A program made the position numbers and the translations under genes. Under the pieces are notes generated by a model. It did not search any database, was not told the origin of the DNA, and was given only the letters and a program-made list of their open reading frames with translations. From Mycobacterium alsense (GTDB lineage: Bacteria > Actinomycetota > Actinomycetes > Mycobacteriales > Mycobacteriaceae), in assembly GCF_002086635.1 (NCBI RefSeq), contig NZ_MVHD01000014.1:1-64000 (forward strand): 64,000 nucleotides of DNA, given 5' to 3'. Shown here piece after piece: positions 28,701 to 39,516 of this stretch (position 1 is its first letter; the number at the start of each line of letters is the position of its first letter).

Positions 28701-30285
28701 TGGCCCGCAGGCGCACGCGACCGACGTCGCCATCCTCGAGGCCGCCGGCGGCCAGGACGCCGGCGCCGCGCCGCGCACCGCGCACCTGCCGTTCCGCTCC
28801 GGCCGGGCGTTCTCGGCCTCGGCGACGGGAACCGAGCTGACCGTCAAGGGCGCGCCCGAGGTGGTCCTGGCCGCGTGCGGGGACCGCTCCGCGGCGGCCT
28901 CGGTGCACGACACCGTGGCGGCGATGGCCGCCAAGGGGCTGCGGGTCATCGCCGTGGCGCGGCGCCGGCTGAGCCCACAACAGGCCAAGGCGATCCGGGA
29001 CGACCCCGACCGCCTCGCCGGCTACTGCAAAGACGGCCTGACGCTGACGGGATTCCTCGGGCTGTCCGACACCCCGCGCCCCGAATCCGCCGGGCTGATC
29101 GGCACCCTGCGCTCCCAGGGCGTGGGCATCAAGCTGATCACCGGCGACCACCCGATCACCGCCACGGCGATCGCCGAGGAGCTGGGCCTGCCGGTCACCC
29201 CCGAGCAGGTCATCAGCGGCGCCGAATGGGATTCCTTGTCCCGCAAGGAACAAGAGCGCGTCGTGACCGAACGCGTGATCTTCGCCCGGATGACGCCGGA
29301 GAACAAGGTCCAGGTGGTGCAGACGCTGGAGAGCGCCGGGGTGCGCACCGCCATGGTCGGCGACGGGGCCAACGACGCCGCCGCCATCCGGGCCGCCACG
29401 GTCGGCATCGGCGTGGTCGCGCACGGCAGCGACCCGGCGCACCTGGTGGCCGACGTGGTGCTGGTCGACGGCCGCATCGACGCGCTGCTCGAGGCCATCG
29501 AGGAAGGACGCCAGCTCTGGCGGCGGGTTCAGGCGGCGGTGTCGGTGCTGCTCGGCGGCAACGCCGGCGAGGTGATCTTCGCGCTCGTCGGCAGCGCGAT
29601 CACCGGGACCTCGCCGCTGAACACCCGCCAGCTGCTGCTGGTCAACACCATCACCGACGCGCTGCCGGCGGCGGCGCTTGCGGTGAGCAAGCCGCGCGGC
29701 GCCGTGGACCCCAACCTGCGCGGCGCGGATCAGCCCGCGCTGTGGCACGCCGTGGCCGTGCGGGGCGTCACCACCGCCGCGGCGGCGACGGCGGCGTGGG
29801 CCATGGCCGGCGTCACCGGGCGCCCGCAACGCGCCTCCACCGTGGCGCTGGTCGCGCTCGTGGGCACCGAACTGGGGCAGACGGTGCTGGAGTCACAGGC
29901 CCCGATGGTGGTGGTCACCGCGCTGGGGTCGCTCGCGTTCGTGGGGACCCTGATCAGCATTCCCGGGGTCAGCCAACTGCTCGGCTGTACGCCGATCGGC
30001 CCGCTCGGGTGGGCTCAGGGCCTGGGCGCCGCGGCTGCGGCGACCGCGGCCGTGGCCGTGGTCGGGCCGCGGTTCGAACGGCGGGATCGCCCCGATGCGG
30101 GTACCGCGCCGGAGGCTTCGTCATCGGAACCCGGCGAGGGGTCTGAGCAGGGTCCAGCACCTCAACCAGCCCGGCGCGCCACAGCAGCGCATAAAGCTCC
30201 CGCAGGGGCACGGCCAGCACGGAGGCTACCGTCGAAACCATCGGATCGGTCAGGGCGTCGGTCCTCGACATACTCCAGACGGTGA
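25762..30285 (+). CDS. ctpH: Cation-transporting P-type ATPase CtpH
   Basis: Very large P-type ATPase of 1507 residues (Rv0425c is similar in length). The N-terminal 650 residues include heavy-metal-associated-like and degenerate halves. The core has the actuator TGES (about 780), the phosphorylation site CFDKTGTLSEN (Asp about 938), the hinge MVGDGANDAAA (about 1198) and the final membrane bundle, most like the calcium/PMR1-type class. The TTG start gives MSITTFIRRSLPARA. The last 45 codons have poor third-position GC and lie opposite a GC3-rich frame, so the true C-terminus is uncertain. Confidence 0.9.
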   Translation: MSITTFIRRSLPARAASAGLQAARTGIEIAAIPVREGARALTGDLPHHALRRRCWRGNNRAWIEVRGLADAADGELGRAVLDALRGHPGVRSVSLNHPLSRVVVGIGDPDTPLRDLCRLVETAERREKPRRASEDEAGAAGAANLPGDGIVLATKALTMAANAAGLGVALTGRAMRLPPLPAVVGASVTFFDYQPWLRRLLEDAIGRPGTDTVLTLAHATSHALSQSLTSLSIGLTMQSLQAAEVRAGAQLWERHEPELARHADQPRPPTSPRPRPSRGAERSVRRFALLQALSAGAIGVGTRNPNMVATAVAVTTPKASRTTPEAFATTLARGLAERHAVLAMRPESVRRLDKVDAIVIDPRILCTDALRVARIRGAEGELSAAWNRALLMLETNGLRPGWRPVPGASGGRQAAKLEALFVPAHDPLAAAVVAEAHRTGAELVTLDTDALDELRPAFDDIRPLRSAANGSSDRALDNALARAVADLQQAGRRVAVLSSAGAQALSAADVALGVLPRQGPPPWQADLLLPDLEAAWRVLHALPAARAAAQRGIGISAGATAMGSLFMIPGVRGNLGPQTVNVGAAAGLLSGYLLARGTLNADTPRPAAAHEWHAMSVEQVRKALPDGHSGEAAVDVGRPYHPAAQPKESLAQSIWQLAKAVRAELSDPLTPVMALGSAASAVLGSPVDAVLVGTVLTGNSILAAAQRLRAEKRLSHLLALQIPPARRVLTGPDGRRCYADVDATQLRPGDVIEVRTHEVVPADARIIEQVDVEVDESALTGESLSVDKQVEATPGAPLAERRCMLFAGTTVVAGTAVALVTAVGADTQQRRAAELISGELSSDIGLQHQLGQLTTRALPVSITGGALVGALGLVRRLGLQQAVSSAIAIAVAAVPEGMPLVATLAQAASARRLTKFGALVRVPRSVEALGRIEVVCFDKTGTLSENRLRVSEVRPAAGSSEAAKAEVLRCAAHAAPWANGGPQAHATDVAILEAAGGQDAGAAPRTAHLPFRSGRAFSASATGTELTVKGAPEVVLAACGDRSAAASVHDTVAAMAAKGLRVIAVARRRLSPQQAKAIRDDPDRLAGYCKDGLTLTGFLGLSDTPRPESAGLIGTLRSQGVGIKLITGDHPITATAIAEELGLPVTPEQVISGAEWDSLSRKEQERVVTERVIFARMTPENKVQVVQTLESAGVRTAMVGDGANDAAAIRAATVGIGVVAHGSDPAHLVADVVLVDGRIDALLEAIEEGRQLWRRVQAAVSVLLGGNAGEVIFALVGSAITGTSPLNTRQLLLVNTITDALPAAALAVSKPRGAVDPNLRGADQPALWHAVAVRGVTTAAAATAAWAMAGVTGRPQRASTVALVALVGTELGQTVLESQAPMVVVTALGSLAFVGTLISIPGVSQLLGCTPIGPLGWAQGLGAAAAATAAVAVVGPRFERRDRPDAGTAPEASSSEPGEGSEQGPAPQPARRATAAHKAPAGARPARRLPSKPSDRSGRRSSTYSRR
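29969..30271 (-). other. Possible antisense small ORF under the ctpH 3' end
   Basis: A 100-codon minus-strand frame starting at ATG 30271 reads MSRTDALTDPMVSTVASVLA and then VPLRELYALLWRAGLVEVLD. Its first 45 codons use G or C in the third position far more than the overlapping ctpH codons do. It could be a real small gene or the remnant of one. Nothing is recognised in it, and its last 50 codons are proline/arginine-rich and shadow-like. Confidence 0.25.
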
Positions 30286-30334
30286 CCGCACGACCCGGCC
30301 CAGCGGCAAACCCCCCGTTACCGGAAGGCGAATG

Positions 30335-30610
30335 ATGGCGGAAAAGAAGGCACGCAGGGCGACTTCCCAGCGCGAGGCGGTACAGAAAATCCGGGAGGGC
30401 GAGACCTTCGCCGTAAATCTTCCGGTCCTGGGGCAGGTGGGGATTCCCCGGCCGGAGCAGCTGGCCTACTACGGCGGCCTGGCCGCGCTGGCCGCGCTGG
30501 AACTCATCGACTGGCCCGTCGCCCTGGTCATCGCCGCCGGGCACCTCATGGCGAGCAACCACCACAACAAGCTCCTCGAAGAGCTCGGCCAGGCGATGGA
30601 AGAGGCCTAG
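30335..30610 (+). CDS. Small membrane-associated protein (Rv0424c-like)
   Basis: Protein of 91 residues: a charged start (MAEKKARRATSQREAVQKIREGE), a hydrophobic hairpin YYGGLAALAALELIDWPVALVIAAGHLMASN (about 49-79), and a short acidic helix. The ELIDWPVALVIAAG turn resembles the hairpin in the 25285 protein on the other side of ctpH. A GGAAGG ribosome binding site favours ATG 30335 over 30332. It ends three bases before the convergent sensor-kinase gene. Function unknown; possibly associated with the transporter. Confidence 0.82.
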   Translation: MAEKKARRATSQREAVQKIREGETFAVNLPVLGQVGIPRPEQLAYYGGLAALAALELIDWPVALVIAAGHLMASNHHNKLLEELGQAMEEA

Positions 30611-30613
30611 CGT

Positions 30614-33600
30614 CTAACCGACGGCGCGCTCGAACTCGAGCGTCACCCGGGTGCCCGCGGCGGTCCGCACGGTGTCGACACGGTCGGCCAGCCCGCCGAT
30701 CAGGGTGAGCCCGCGCCCGCGGCGCCGGGTGCGCAGGCTGGCCGACGAATCGCCGACCCACCGGCCGGTGTCGCTGACGGTGACCGCGACCGTCTCGCCG
30801 TGCAGGAAGGCCTCGACCGATACCGTCCTGCGCGCCTCGCTGTGGCTGCCGTGTTCGATCGCGTTGGTCACGGCCTCCCCGGTGGCCAGCAGGATGTCCT
30901 CCTCGCGGCGCGGATCGACGGAGAGGCCTCCCAACCAGCTGCGCAGCTGGCGGCGCGCGACGGGAATCTGCGCCGGTGCCGCGGGCAACACGGTGGTGAA
31001 GCTGCGCGCGGCCGCGTGGCTCGGACGCAGCGCCAGGACCACCACGTCGTCGCGGTAGCCGCCAGGCGGCGTCATCCGGGCCAGCAGTTCGGCGCAGACG
31101 GACTCGACCGGCAGGTCCGCACACGCGGCGGCCGCCGCCTTCAGGCGGGCGAACCCGTCGTCGAGCGTCTCGCCGGGTCGCTCGATGAGCCCGTCGGTGT
31201 AGAGCAGGATCAGGCTGCCCGGCGGCAGCTCGGCCGCCGCGGTCGCCCGGTCCGGCTCGTGCCGTCGGTCGTCGTCCTGGACCGCGACCGGTGGGCGCCG
31301 GCCCCCGTCGAGGAAGACCGGCTCACCGTCGGGGGGGACGAGCAGCGGATAGGGGTGCCCGGCGCAGCTGTAGCTGACCGTGGCGCCGCCCGCGCCGGCC
31401 CCGGTATCGACGAGGGCGTAGGCCACGGTCGCGCAGCGGGCGCCGGTGACGCTGCCCGCGTAGCGGTCCAGCGCCGCCAGCACCGCGGCCGGCTCGGCGG
31501 CGGTGAGCGCCGACGCGGCCACCGCGGCGCGCAGCCTGCTCATCACGATCGCGGCGGCCAGGCCGTGTCCGACGACGTCGCCGACCGAGATCCCGATCCG
31601 GCCGGCGCGGCCCAGCGGGGTGACCGAATACCAGTCCCCGCCGACGCGCATCGCCTCCCCGGCCGGCTGGTAGACGGCCGCGACGACGCCGGCGGTCGAG
31701 CCGCGGTCCAGGTCGAGCAGGTGCTCCTGGAAGTCGACGGCGATGCGGTGTTCGCGCGCCATCACGCGGACCCGGTCCAGGGCCGCCTGGGTGAGCTCGG
31801 CCATCCGGCCGAACGTGTCGAGTTCGGCGGCACCGAACTGGCGCGGCGCACGCCACAGGAACAACAGCACGCCGATGACGCGACTCGTGTTGTCCCGCAA
31901 CGGATGAGCGACGCAGGCGCGGACGTCGGCGGCGGTGTTGCGCACCGCGTGCTGGTAACGCGGGGGCAGCTCGAACGTGTCGGGGACGACCATCGGCTCG
32001 CCGCCGGTGATCACGTCGACCCCGACCAGCGGCGCGTCGAGGGCGACCACGTGATAGCGGTCCCGCACTTCGGCGGGCAGGTCACCGGCGTACTCGAAGC
32101 GGGCGTGCTGCTCGGTGTCCACCACCCCGATCGCGACCGCGTCGGCATCGGCCGAGCCGTGTGGATAACCGACGAGGGCGTCGAGGATTCCGGCGACCGA
32201 GTCGGTCGCCTGCAGCGCGGAGTCCAGGTGCACCAGGTCGAGCTGCGCCTCGCGGCGCTGGCGGTCGCGCTCGCGGGCGACCGCGGACAACCGCGAGGCC
32301 ACCCGGTCGACGAGTTCCTGCGACCGGAACGGCTTCGGCAGGTAGTCGTCGGCCCCACCGGCGTAGCCCTCGTCGACGGCCTCCGCGCCGGCGCGGGCCG
32401 AAAGCATCAGGACCGGCGTGGCCGCCAGCGCGGGATCCGCGCGGATCGCCGCCAGCAGGTCGAAGCCGTTGAGGCCGGGCATCATCACGTCGGTCACGAC
32501 CGCGTCGGGGCGCAGCTGTTTGGTCGCGGCCAGCGCCGCCCTGCCGTCGGCCACCACCACCGTTTCCCAGTGGGCCGACAGCACCCGCTCCAAATGCGCG
32601 CGCATGTCGGCGTTGTCGTCGGCGATCAGCACCAGCCGGCGCTCGCCGGGTTCGCCGAGCGCGGCGGCCGGTTCGGCGACCGGCGTCACCCACTGCCGCG
32701 CCTCGGCCACGTAGGGGTTGGTGTCGTCGGGCGTCGCCGCGGGGGATTGCTCGACCGCCGCACCCGCAACCGACAGCGGCAGCCGGACGGTGACCGCGGT
32801 TCCGCGACCCAGTTCGCTGTCGACGTCCACCGTTCCGCCCTGCAGCTCGACCAGCCCGCGCACCAGCGACAGCCCGATCCCGGTGCCCTCCACGCTGCGG
32901 CCGCCCAGGTTCTCGGCCCGGTAGAAGCGCTCGAACAGGCGGTCCAGGTCCTCCTTGGCGATGCCGACCCCGGTGTCCCGCAACGTCATTCGGCAATGCG
33001 GGGGTTCGGCGCGAACCTCGACCGATATCGAGCCCCGCAGCGTGTATTTGACGGCGTTGGACAGCAGGTTGAGGACGATCGTTTCCCACATGCCCGGATC
33101 GACCTCGGCCGGCGCGGCGCCGCAGTCCAGCACCAGCTCGAGCCCCGCCCGGTGGCACAGTTCGGTGAACGACGACGCGATGTGCGCGGTGAGGGCGCCG
33201 ACGTCGGTGCACACCAGGTTCGCGTTCGCCCGCCCGGCTTCGATGCGGGAAAAGCCGAGCAGCGAGTCGACCAGGCGCTGCAGGCGCCGCGCGTTGCGGC
33301 CGGCCGTACCGAGCCGCTCCGCCAGCACGCTCCCCGGTGGGGTCTCGGACAACGCGTCGTCCAGCGGGCCGAGCAAAAGCGTTAGCGGCGTGCGGAATTC
33401 GTGGCTGACGTTGGTCAAGAACGCCGTCTTGGCCCGATCCAGCTCGGCGAGCGCGTCGGCCCGCCGCCGCTGCTGTTCGTAGGCGTCGATCTGGGTGAAC
33501 GCGGACGAGAGCTGGTCGGCGAGCAGCTGGCAGAAGCCGCGGTACTGGTCGTCGAGCGGGCTGCGCGGGTTGATGCCGACGACCAGCGCCCCGCCGGTGG

Positions 33601-34447
33601 CGCCCTCGCCCAGCGGCAACGCCAGCGCCCGCTCCGGACAGTCGGCACCCAGGATCGCGTCGATCCCGGGCACCGCCGCCGCGACCTCGCCGATCTCGTG
33701 TGGGTCGGTCCGCGACCACGACGCCGGGTCGGACTCGGTCAGCCCCGTGAGCACGCGGGGCAGAACCGGCTCCACCGACGCCGTCGCGCCCCGCAGCGCG
33801 ACGCCGCCGTCCGCGTCCGCGACGTAGACGGCGATGAACGGCAGGTCGGCCCGTTCGTCCGAGCACACCCGCACGGCCGCGCCCACCGCGTCGTCGATCG
33901 TGGTTGTCTCCATGACCGCCGACGCCACCGCGTTGAGCAGGTGCAGGCGCCGCTCCCCCAGCACCCGCTCCGTCGTTTCGGTGACCGCGCAAAAGACCCC
34001 CGAGACGTCGCCGCCGCCGCCGATCAGCGGGCCGTAGGTGAAGGTGAAGTAGCGGTCCCGGCGCCGGCCCTCGACGACCATCGACAGCAGCAGGTCGTTG
34101 GACCAGGTCGCCGCGCCGGTGGCGACCACGCTCTGCAGCATCGGGCTGATCGGCTCCCAGATGTCCCACCACACCTCGCGGCCGGGGCGGCCCAGCGCGG
34201 CCGGGTGCTTGTCGGCCAGCGCGGAAATGTAGGCGTCGTTGTAGACCAGGAACAGATCCCGCGGGTCCAGCCACAGCACGATGGGGAACCGCGACGTCAG
34301 CGCCGTCACGACCGCCGCGCGAAACTCGACGGGCCAGCGCGCCGGCGGCCCCAAAGGATGGGCGGACCAATCGAATTCGGCGAACCGGCGGCCCATCTCC
34401 CCACCCAACTCGACCGCGGCCGCCAGGTCAGGGGGCAGGGGGTTCAT
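30614..34447 (-). CDS. Hybrid histidine kinase-receiver-PP2C phosphatase-anti-sigma kinase fusion
   Basis: A signalling protein of 1277 residues. Order: PAS-like domain (about 45-165), GAF (about 170-320), HisKA with His349 in NVSHEFRTPLT, HATPase_c (Asn464, DTGVGIA 491-497, GTGIGL about 521), receiver (Asp610/611, phospho-acceptor Asp653, Lys705), a second GAF (about 740-895), a SpoIIE/PP2C phosphatase (GGDWYS 936, GDVVGHG 956, TDGLIE 1084, YRDD 1131), and an RsbW-type HATPase_c (EAVTNAIEHG 1191-1200, DTGRW 1226). It would receive signals, pass phosphate to its own receiver, and both dephosphorylate and phosphorylate a STAS protein. Its ATG overlaps the STAS gene stop. Not at this locus in H37Rv as I recall; Rv1364c is a simpler relative. 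Confidence 0.92.
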   Translation of the reverse strand: MNPLPPDLAAAVELGGEMGRRFAEFDWSAHPLGPPARWPVEFRAAVVTALTSRFPIVLWLDPRDLFLVYNDAYISALADKHPAALGRPGREVWWDIWEPISPMLQSVVATGAATWSNDLLLSMVVEGRRRDRYFTFTYGPLIGGGGDVSGVFCAVTETTERVLGERRLHLLNAVASAVMETTTIDDAVGAAVRVCSDERADLPFIAVYVADADGGVALRGATASVEPVLPRVLTGLTESDPASWSRTDPHEIGEVAAAVPGIDAILGADCPERALALPLGEGATGGALVVGINPRSPLDDQYRGFCQLLADQLSSAFTQIDAYEQQRRRADALAELDRAKTAFLTNVSHEFRTPLTLLLGPLDDALSETPPGSVLAERLGTAGRNARRLQRLVDSLLGFSRIEAGRANANLVCTDVGALTAHIASSFTELCHRAGLELVLDCGAAPAEVDPGMWETIVLNLLSNAVKYTLRGSISVEVRAEPPHCRMTLRDTGVGIAKEDLDRLFERFYRAENLGGRSVEGTGIGLSLVRGLVELQGGTVDVDSELGRGTAVTVRLPLSVAGAAVEQSPAATPDDTNPYVAEARQWVTPVAEPAAALGEPGERRLVLIADDNADMRAHLERVLSAHWETVVVADGRAALAATKQLRPDAVVTDVMMPGLNGFDLLAAIRADPALAATPVLMLSARAGAEAVDEGYAGGADDYLPKPFRSQELVDRVASRLSAVARERDRQRREAQLDLVHLDSALQATDSVAGILDALVGYPHGSADADAVAIGVVDTEQHARFEYAGDLPAEVRDRYHVVALDAPLVGVDVITGGEPMVVPDTFELPPRYQHAVRNTAADVRACVAHPLRDNTSRVIGVLLFLWRAPRQFGAAELDTFGRMAELTQAALDRVRVMAREHRIAVDFQEHLLDLDRGSTAGVVAAVYQPAGEAMRVGGDWYSVTPLGRAGRIGISVGDVVGHGLAAAIVMSRLRAAVAASALTAAEPAAVLAALDRYAGSVTGARCATVAYALVDTGAGAGGATVSYSCAGHPYPLLVPPDGEPVFLDGGRRPPVAVQDDDRRHEPDRATAAAELPPGSLILLYTDGLIERPGETLDDGFARLKAAAAACADLPVESVCAELLARMTPPGGYRDDVVVLALRPSHAAARSFTTVLPAAPAQIPVARRQLRSWLGGLSVDPRREEDILLATGEAVTNAIEHGSHSEARRTVSVEAFLHGETVAVTVSDTGRWVGDSSASLRTRRRGRGLTLIGGLADRVDTVRTAAGTRVTLEFERAVG

Positions 34448-34815
34448 CGGCGTCGCTGGCGCTGCAGCGCATCCGACACCGTCGGGTAGACCTCGAGGAT
34501 CCGATCCAGCTCCGTCACCTGGATCGGTCGAAGCACGACGTCGTGGTCGGCCACCAGGCGAACCGCCGTCCCGGTTCCCTTGCCCGACTCGTGACAGTCG
34601 AGCACCGCATTCAGCGCCGCGCTGCCGAAGAAGGTCACCGGCGTCAGGTCGACGACCACCAGCCGGGCCGGGTGCTTGGCGCCGACCTGAAGCGCGGCGG
34701 CGAGGTGCGGGGTGAGTTGGTCGACGGTGCTGGAGTCGACGTCGCCCTCGACGCGAACGACGACGGCGTCACCTTGGGCCTCGTGGTCAACCGCCAACAA
34801 TTCGATGCCTTTCAC
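34444..34815 (-). CDS. STAS-domain anti-anti-sigma factor
   Basis: Protein of 123 residues with the RsbV/SpoIIAA fold: VVVRVEGDVDSSTVDQLTPHLAAAL, then LVVVDLTPVTFFGSAALNAVLDCH. The Ser in FFGSAAL (about residue 66) is the expected site phosphorylated by an RsbW-type kinase. The unphosphorylated form would capture an anti-sigma factor and free its sigma factor. It is coupled by ATGA to the fusion kinase, whose two C-terminal modules are exactly the phosphatase and kinase for such a protein. No sigma gene is nearby. GTG start at 34815. Confidence 0.9.
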   Translation of the reverse strand: MKGIELLAVDHEAQGDAVVVRVEGDVDSSTVDQLTPHLAAALQVGAKHPARLVVVDLTPVTFFGSAALNAVLDCHESGKGTGTAVRLVADHDVVLRPIQVTELDRILEVYPTVSDALQRQRRR

Positions 34816-34851
34816 GATCGGCAGGATGCCCGAAAATAGTGCTTTCGAAGC

Positions 34852-35577
34852 CTATCGCTGGGCGGAATGATCGGGCGGAATCCGTTCGTGCACGGTCAGC
34901 AGCACATGGTCGAACTGACTCTGGGCCGTGGCCGCCGGGGATGTCAGCGTGGAGACTTCATCCAGCAATCGCTTTGCCAGCGCGCGCAGCTTCACGTTGG
35001 TCTCCTGCGAGCGCCACTGCAGAAGCCGGAACGCCTGCTCCGCGCTGATCCGGTAGACGTACATCAACACGCCCTTGGCCTGCTCGATCGCCGCCCGATT
35101 CTCGAACAGCTCCGGCAGGGCCTCGTCGAGCACTTCCTGCCGAGTCTCGTCCCGCGCCTCGTCGAATGTGTGGGTGAGGTCGATGTAGTAACCGGCCGTG
35201 CCCACGACGGCGCCGGAATCGTCCAGCATGCGGTCGGCCACCACGATCGCGTCGTGCACGTCGCCCTTGGTGTCGAGGAACCGGTGCCGGCTCGAGAACG
35301 ACTCCTCCGACCGCAGGGCGTAGTCGAGCAGGTCCTGGACGTGGGCGCGGTCGTCGGGATGCTTGTGGGACATCAACAGTTTGGTCGTCGGCTCCACGGT
35401 CTCGGGGTCGTAGCCGTGCATCCTGGCCACCTCGTCGGACCATTCCCAGCGTTGACCGACGAACCAGAACCGGAAGGTGCCCACGTTCAGGTACTCGCTG
35501 GCGACACCGCCGGGGATGGTCGGCCGCCGGCGGTCCCCGGCGGGATTCGCCGCGTCCCCGCGCGTGGGCTGTGGCAC
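34852..35577 (-). CDS. PAS-ANTAR putative RNA-binding antiterminator
   Basis: Protein of 241 residues. A PAS_3-type fold lies at about 30-140 (GTFRFWFVGQRWEWSDEVARMHGY, then HPDDRAHVQDLL and AGYYIDLTH). An ANTAR domain lies at about 150-212 (ENRAAIEQAKGVLMYVYRIS, then AFRLLQWRSQETNVKLRALAKRLL). ANTAR domains bind paired RNA hexaloop hairpins and prevent termination. It is the first gene of the three-gene operon with the STAS and fusion-kinase genes, and lies back-to-back with the thiC riboswitch. The start is taken as GTG 35577. Confidence 0.88.
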   Translation of the reverse strand: MPQPTRGDAANPAGDRRRPTIPGGVASEYLNVGTFRFWFVGQRWEWSDEVARMHGYDPETVEPTTKLLMSHKHPDDRAHVQDLLDYALRSEESFSSRHRFLDTKGDVHDAIVVADRMLDDSGAVVGTAGYYIDLTHTFDEARDETRQEVLDEALPELFENRAAIEQAKGVLMYVYRISAEQAFRLLQWRSQETNVKLRALAKRLLDEVSTLTSPAATAQSQFDHVLLTVHERIPPDHSAQR

Positions 35578-35679
35578 GTTTGCATCCTGCCACTACGTGG
35601 GTATGCCGGGCTACCGTCTTCAAACCGGTCGTCTGGGGGTAACGTCGCGTGCGGAGCGACCAACCAGAAAAGTTCAGAC

Positions 35680-38237
<2,558 letters not shown>

Positions 38238-38241
<4 letters not shown>

Positions 38242-38864
38242 ACCTGGACACGATCGCCGGTGTGGCCCACGAACCTTCCGGTACGCCGTCCGGGGTCGTG
38301 GTGCTGACCCATGGCGCCGGGGGCGACCGGGATTCGGCTCTGCTGGGCCAGGTTTGCGACGAGTGGGCGCGGCGCGGCTGGCTCGCGGTGCGCTACAACC
38401 TGCCGTACCGCCGGCGCCGGCCCAAGGGCCCGCCGTCCGGCTCGGCCGCGGCCGACCGCGCCGGGATCGTCGAGGCGATCGCGTTGTGCCGCGGCCTCTC
38501 CGGCGGCCCGCTGATCGCCGGCGGACATTCCTACGGCGGTCGCCAGACGTCCATGGTCGTCGCTTCGGGCGGCGCCGCGGTCGACGTGCTCACGCTGTTC
38601 TCCTACCCGGTGCATCCGCCGGGCAAGCCGGAGCGCCCCCGCACCGAGCACCTGCCCGACATCCGGGTGCCGACCGTGTTCACGCACGGAACGTCGGATC
38701 CGTTCGGCACGCCGGGCGAGGTGCGCGACGCCGCGGCGCTGATCGACGCACCGACCGAGGTCGTCGAGGTCACCGGCGCGCGCCACGACCTGCGCTCGAA
38801 GACCCTCGACGTGCCCGCGCTCGCGGTCGAGGCCGCGTTGCGGTTGACGTGGAATCTCGATTAA
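38238..38864 (+). CDS. Alpha/beta hydrolase-like protein (Rv0421c)
   Basis: Protein of 208 residues, KANL3/Tex30-like alpha/beta hydrolase. HGAGGDRDS forms the oxyanion-side loop, the nucleophile elbow is GGHSYGGR (Ser about 97), the acid is probably in HGTSDPFG, and the His in GARHDLRS. Start ATG 38238 lies inside the thiD stop. A place in the thiamine operon is conserved with M. tuberculosis, but there is no evidence for a thiamine role; substrate unknown. Confidence 0.85.
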
Positions 38865-38887
38865 CATAATCCGCACTTGGCGGGCCG

Positions 38888-38908
38888 CCCCTCGGCTCGG
38901 CCGAGGGG
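38888..38908. terminator. Hairpin after the thiC operon
   Basis: A 9-bp perfect stem (38888-38896 with 38900-38908) and a three-base loop, 24 bases after the hydrolase gene. There is no T-run, so it is either a weak terminator for the thiC operon or a structure in the leader of the next gene; its right arm also holds the GAGGGG ribosome binding site of that gene. Confidence 0.5.
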
Positions 38909-38916
38909 GATCGCAC

Positions 38917-39141
38917 ATGTTGGAGAAACTTCGCCGAGTGCTTGAGTTCCGGCTCAGCATCGCCCAGCTGATGGCCATCGGAATCATCCTCGGCACGCCG
39001 TACCTGCTGGTGGGAACCATTTGGTCGACGACGCACACCGAGCACCTGCACCAGATGCACGGGGTCGATCTTGCGGTGTCGTTCCTCGGGTCGATCGTGT
39101 CGTGGCCGGTGCTGCTGTTCGCCAACGTCTGCATGACCTAA
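38917..39141 (+). CDS. Small transmembrane protein (Rv0420c-like position)
   Basis: Protein of 74 residues with two hydrophobic helices (IAQLMAIGIILGTPYLLVGTIW and FLGSIVSWPVLLFANVCM) joined by a His-rich loop (HTEHLHQMHG). The loop could hold a metal or sit outside the membrane. A GAGGGGG ribosome binding site lies inside the hairpin just upstream, which could mask it. In H37Rv a membrane protein gene, Rv0420c, lies here but is longer. Function unknown. Confidence 0.72.
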   Translation: MLEKLRRVLEFRLSIAQLMAIGIILGTPYLLVGTIWSTTHTEHLHQMHGVDLAVSFLGSIVSWPVLLFANVCMT

Positions 39142-39195
39142 GGTCCCCACCTTATCGACATCGGCCATTTACATAACTGGGGGGTTACAACTGCC

Positions 39196-39504
39196 GTGCA
39201 CAATCGCCGGATGCTTCTCGGGGTGGCGGGCCTGGTGCTGGCGCTCGTCGGGCTGGCAGCGTTGTGGTTCCCGGTCGCCCTCGATCAACACGACGCGTAC
39301 GGCTTCCCGATCGAGTGCGGCAACGGCTTTACCGCCGACATGCCGCAGCTCGCCGGCGGCCAGGTGGCCGACAGGTGTGAGAGCGCGCTGCTCATGCGTC
39401 GCGCCTGGGCTATTCCCTCAACCGCCATCGGCTGGCTGCTGGTGAGCGCGTTCCTCATCGCCTGGGCGCGCGAGGCCCCGTCCGCGCGCGCGGATGTCTC
39501 CTGA
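39196..39504 (+). CDS. Small membrane protein
   Basis: Protein of 102 residues. There are two membrane helices: residues 5-28 (MLLGVAGLVLALVGLAALWFPVAL) and about 72-90 (AIPSTAIGWLLVSAFLIAWA). Between them is an extracytoplasmic segment with two cysteines (ECGNGF and DRCESALL), which could form a disulfide. The start is GTG 39196. It is followed by a 55-bp tandem repeat and convergent lpqM. Unknown function; similar small proteins are common in mycobacteria. Confidence 0.65.
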   Translation: MHNRRMLLGVAGLVLALVGLAALWFPVALDQHDAYGFPIECGNGFTADMPQLAGGQVADRCESALLMRRAWAIPSTAIGWLLVSAFLIAWAREAPSARADVS

Positions 39505-39516
39505 AGGAGTTGGCCC

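Noticed and set aside
30800..33385. An 861-codon plus-strand frame opposite the fusion kinase
   Set aside because: Shadow; the minus strand has complete, correctly ordered signalling domains.
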